Source of the DNA: Succinatimonas sp. CAG:777
GTDB lineage: Bacteria; Pseudomonadota; Gammaproteobacteria; Enterobacterales; Succinivibrionaceae
DNA length: 24,427 bases
Direction: 5' to 3'
Assembly: GCA_000431835.1 (NCBI GenBank)
Contig: HF987919.1
Coordinates: forward strand, 1 to 24,427
Both the position numbers and the translations under genes were made by a program. Positions 23,472-24,427 of this stretch are shown here, in pieces (position 1 is the first letter of the stretch; each line of letters begins with the position of its first letter). The notes under the pieces were generated by a model. The model was not told the origin of the DNA. It ran no database searches and saw only the letters and a list, made by a program, of their open reading frames with translations.

Positions 23472-24326
23472 ATGAAAATCGATTTAAGCAAGATGGCTAC
23501 TTTTGGAGTAGCAGGTAACTTTACAGGCCACTTAGAGCAGGCAGGTGAAGCTGTAGACTTTACAAACGTAAAAACCAAAGAAGCTAAAGCTCCTAAAGCC
23601 GTCTTCCCAACCTTTATTCCGAATTTAAAAGAAGGTGATGCTGCTGTTACCCCAAGATTTTTAGGTGTATTCCCATTTAACAGCAACACCATTATCTTTC
23701 CTCATGGTGAGCAGAAATTACAGATTGAGCCTGAGTGCGCAATTGTTTGCAATATAACATGGAAAGAGGGCAAAGTAGTAGCTTTAGAACCTGTTGTCTT
23801 TGGAGCTTCAAATGATTGCTCAATCAGAAAAGAAGGCGCTAAAAAGATTAGTCAGAAAAAGAACTGGGGCAAAGCATCAAAAGGCTTTTCTGATAATGCT
23901 ATTGCTATTGATTCATTCGATGAGAAAGGAATTTTAAACCGTTATCGTATTTCAAGTTTCTTAGTACGTGATGGTAAAGTAAATCCTTATGGTGAGGACA
24001 GTGCTGTTCGTGACTACAGCTACATCTACGGCACCTTAATTGACTGGTTAATTGAGAAATTCAACTCTCAGAAGGATGAAGGTCCTGCTGAGCCTATCTG
24101 TGAGTATTTAAAAGAATCAGGTTATCCTGAAAAAGTAATGGTATCTGTAGGTGCTACCCGTTATACCGAGTATGGAGAGAAGAACTTCTTACAGGATGGT
24201 GATCTAGCTGTTGTAGTTGTCTATCCTGAGGATAAATACTCAAAAGAAGACATCATCAAAGGTGTTGAGAACAACTCATTAAATGATGATGCTGTAAGCG
24301 TATTAGCTCAGAAAGTTGAGCTATAA
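23472..24326 (+). CDS. Conserved protein of unknown function, DUF5718-like
   Basis: This is a 284-residue cytosolic-looking protein with no signal peptide or membrane segment. The start MATFGVAGNFTGHLEQAGEA (from residue 8) and the blocks IEPECAIVCNITW (85-97), FGASNDCSIRKEGAKKISQK (110-129) and NWGKASKGFSDNAIAID recall, from memory, the DUF5718 family of gammaproteobacteria. The pattern of an E-x-E strand followed by an ND-S-R loop and a KS/G segment is reminiscent of the fumarylacetoacetate hydrolase fold, which binds a metal through acidic residues. That relation is a guess and no reaction can be assigned. AAGGA lies eight bases before the ATG. It is a single-gene unit between endA (divergent) and a terminator. 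Confidence 0.75.
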   Translation: MKIDLSKMATFGVAGNFTGHLEQAGEAVDFTNVKTKEAKAPKAVFPTFIPNLKEGDAAVTPRFLGVFPFNSNTIIFPHGEQKLQIEPECAIVCNITWKEGKVVALEPVVFGASNDCSIRKEGAKKISQKKNWGKASKGFSDNAIAIDSFDEKGILNRYRISSFLVRDGKVNPYGEDSAVRDYSYIYGTLIDWLIEKFNSQKDEGPAEPICEYLKESGYPEKVMVSVGATRYTEYGEKNFLQDGDLAVVVVYPEDKYSKEDIIKGVENNSLNDDAVSVLAQKVEL

Positions 24327-24354
24327 CCTCATAAGTCAAGTTTCATAAAAACAT

Positions 24355-24380
24355 GAAAGGCTCCGTATGGAGCCTTTCTT
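24355..24380 (+). terminator. Terminator hairpin after the DUF5718-like gene
   Basis: GAAAGGCTCC at 24355-24364 and GGAGCCTTTC at 24369-24378 form a perfect 10-bp stem with the loop GTAT. Only TTAT remains before a new element begins at 24383. A normal terminator would continue with a T-run here; its loss fits insertion of a group IIC intron immediately 3' of the stem. Confidence 0.8.
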
Positions 24381-24382
24381 AT

Positions 24383-24427
24383 GTGTGCACGGCATGCACG
24401 TTAGCTAACAGGTGCAAGTCCTGAGAT
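24383..24427 (+). mobile_element. 5' end of a group IIC intron (continues beyond the window)
   Basis: The last 45 bases begin GTGTGCACGGCATGCACG and contain CAGGTGCAAGTCCTG. The 5' end of the Oceanobacillus iheyensis group IIC intron, as I recall it, begins GUGUGCCCGGCAUGGG and then has GGGUGAGAGUCCC. The order, spacing and pairing agree: GTGCA/TGCAC around CGGCA, then CAGG/CCTG closing TGCAAGT, with compensatory changes in the stems. Group IIC introns characteristically insert just 3' of intrinsic terminator stems, which is where this lies. The reverse transcriptase/maturase gene, if present, would be to the right on the plus strand, outside the window. Confidence 0.75.

Noticed and set aside
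1..24427. CRISPR arrays, tRNA or rRNA genes, complete insertion sequences
   Set aside because: I saw no regularly spaced repeats, cloverleaf-like segments, rRNA-like stretches or transposase-like frames. The only mobile-element signal is the intron start at the right edge.

Overview
The window looks like part of the chromosome of a low-GC, flagellated gammaproteobacterium. Several proteins closely resemble enterobacterial ones (PpnN, QueF, RsmE, EndA). A gut anaerobe of the Succinivibrionaceae type (Succinivibrio, Anaerobiospirillum) would fit the AT-rich, enteric-like content, but that family assignment is an inference from general similarity.

Layout. (1) Bases 1-171 hold the 3' end of an unrelated gene, possibly the C-terminus of an AAA-ATPase/PD-(D/E)XK-like protein. 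A 414-base non-coding region follows, with a perfect 12-bp inverted repeat and a near-consensus sigma54 promoter. (2) Bases 586-14790 are a long flagellar basal-body and export cluster in the order fliE-F-G-H-I-J, then an interruption, then fliK-L-M-N-O-P-Q-R. The interruption (7370-8531) contains the decayed C-terminal half of an M14-type deacylase and a textbook sigma54 promoter that probably restarts transcription at fliK. flhB, a common neighbour of fliR, is absent. (3) After a strong terminator, bases 14922-19271 encode a type III restriction-modification system (mod, res). The mod start lies upstream of a 9-G tract that throws the gene out of frame. Loss of one G would restore a 567-residue methyltransferase, so this looks like a phase-variable type III system captured in the OFF state. 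(4) A convergent minus-strand block follows: ppnN, then endA-rsmE-queF with one-base stop/start overlaps. (5) A plus-strand gene of a conserved unknown family (DUF5718-like) ends the coding part. It is followed by a 10-bp terminator hairpin. Five bases downstream, the sequence matches the 5' end of a bacterial group IIC intron, which runs off the window.

The fli genes together specify the MS ring, C ring, rod junction, export ATPase complex, hook-length ruler and export gate. The two sigma54-type sites suggest class-II/III style control by RpoN and a FlrC/FleQ-like activator, as in Vibrio and Pseudomonas. The most notable features are the poly-G switch in mod, the group II intron start behind a terminator, and the deacylase relic that splits the flagellar cluster.
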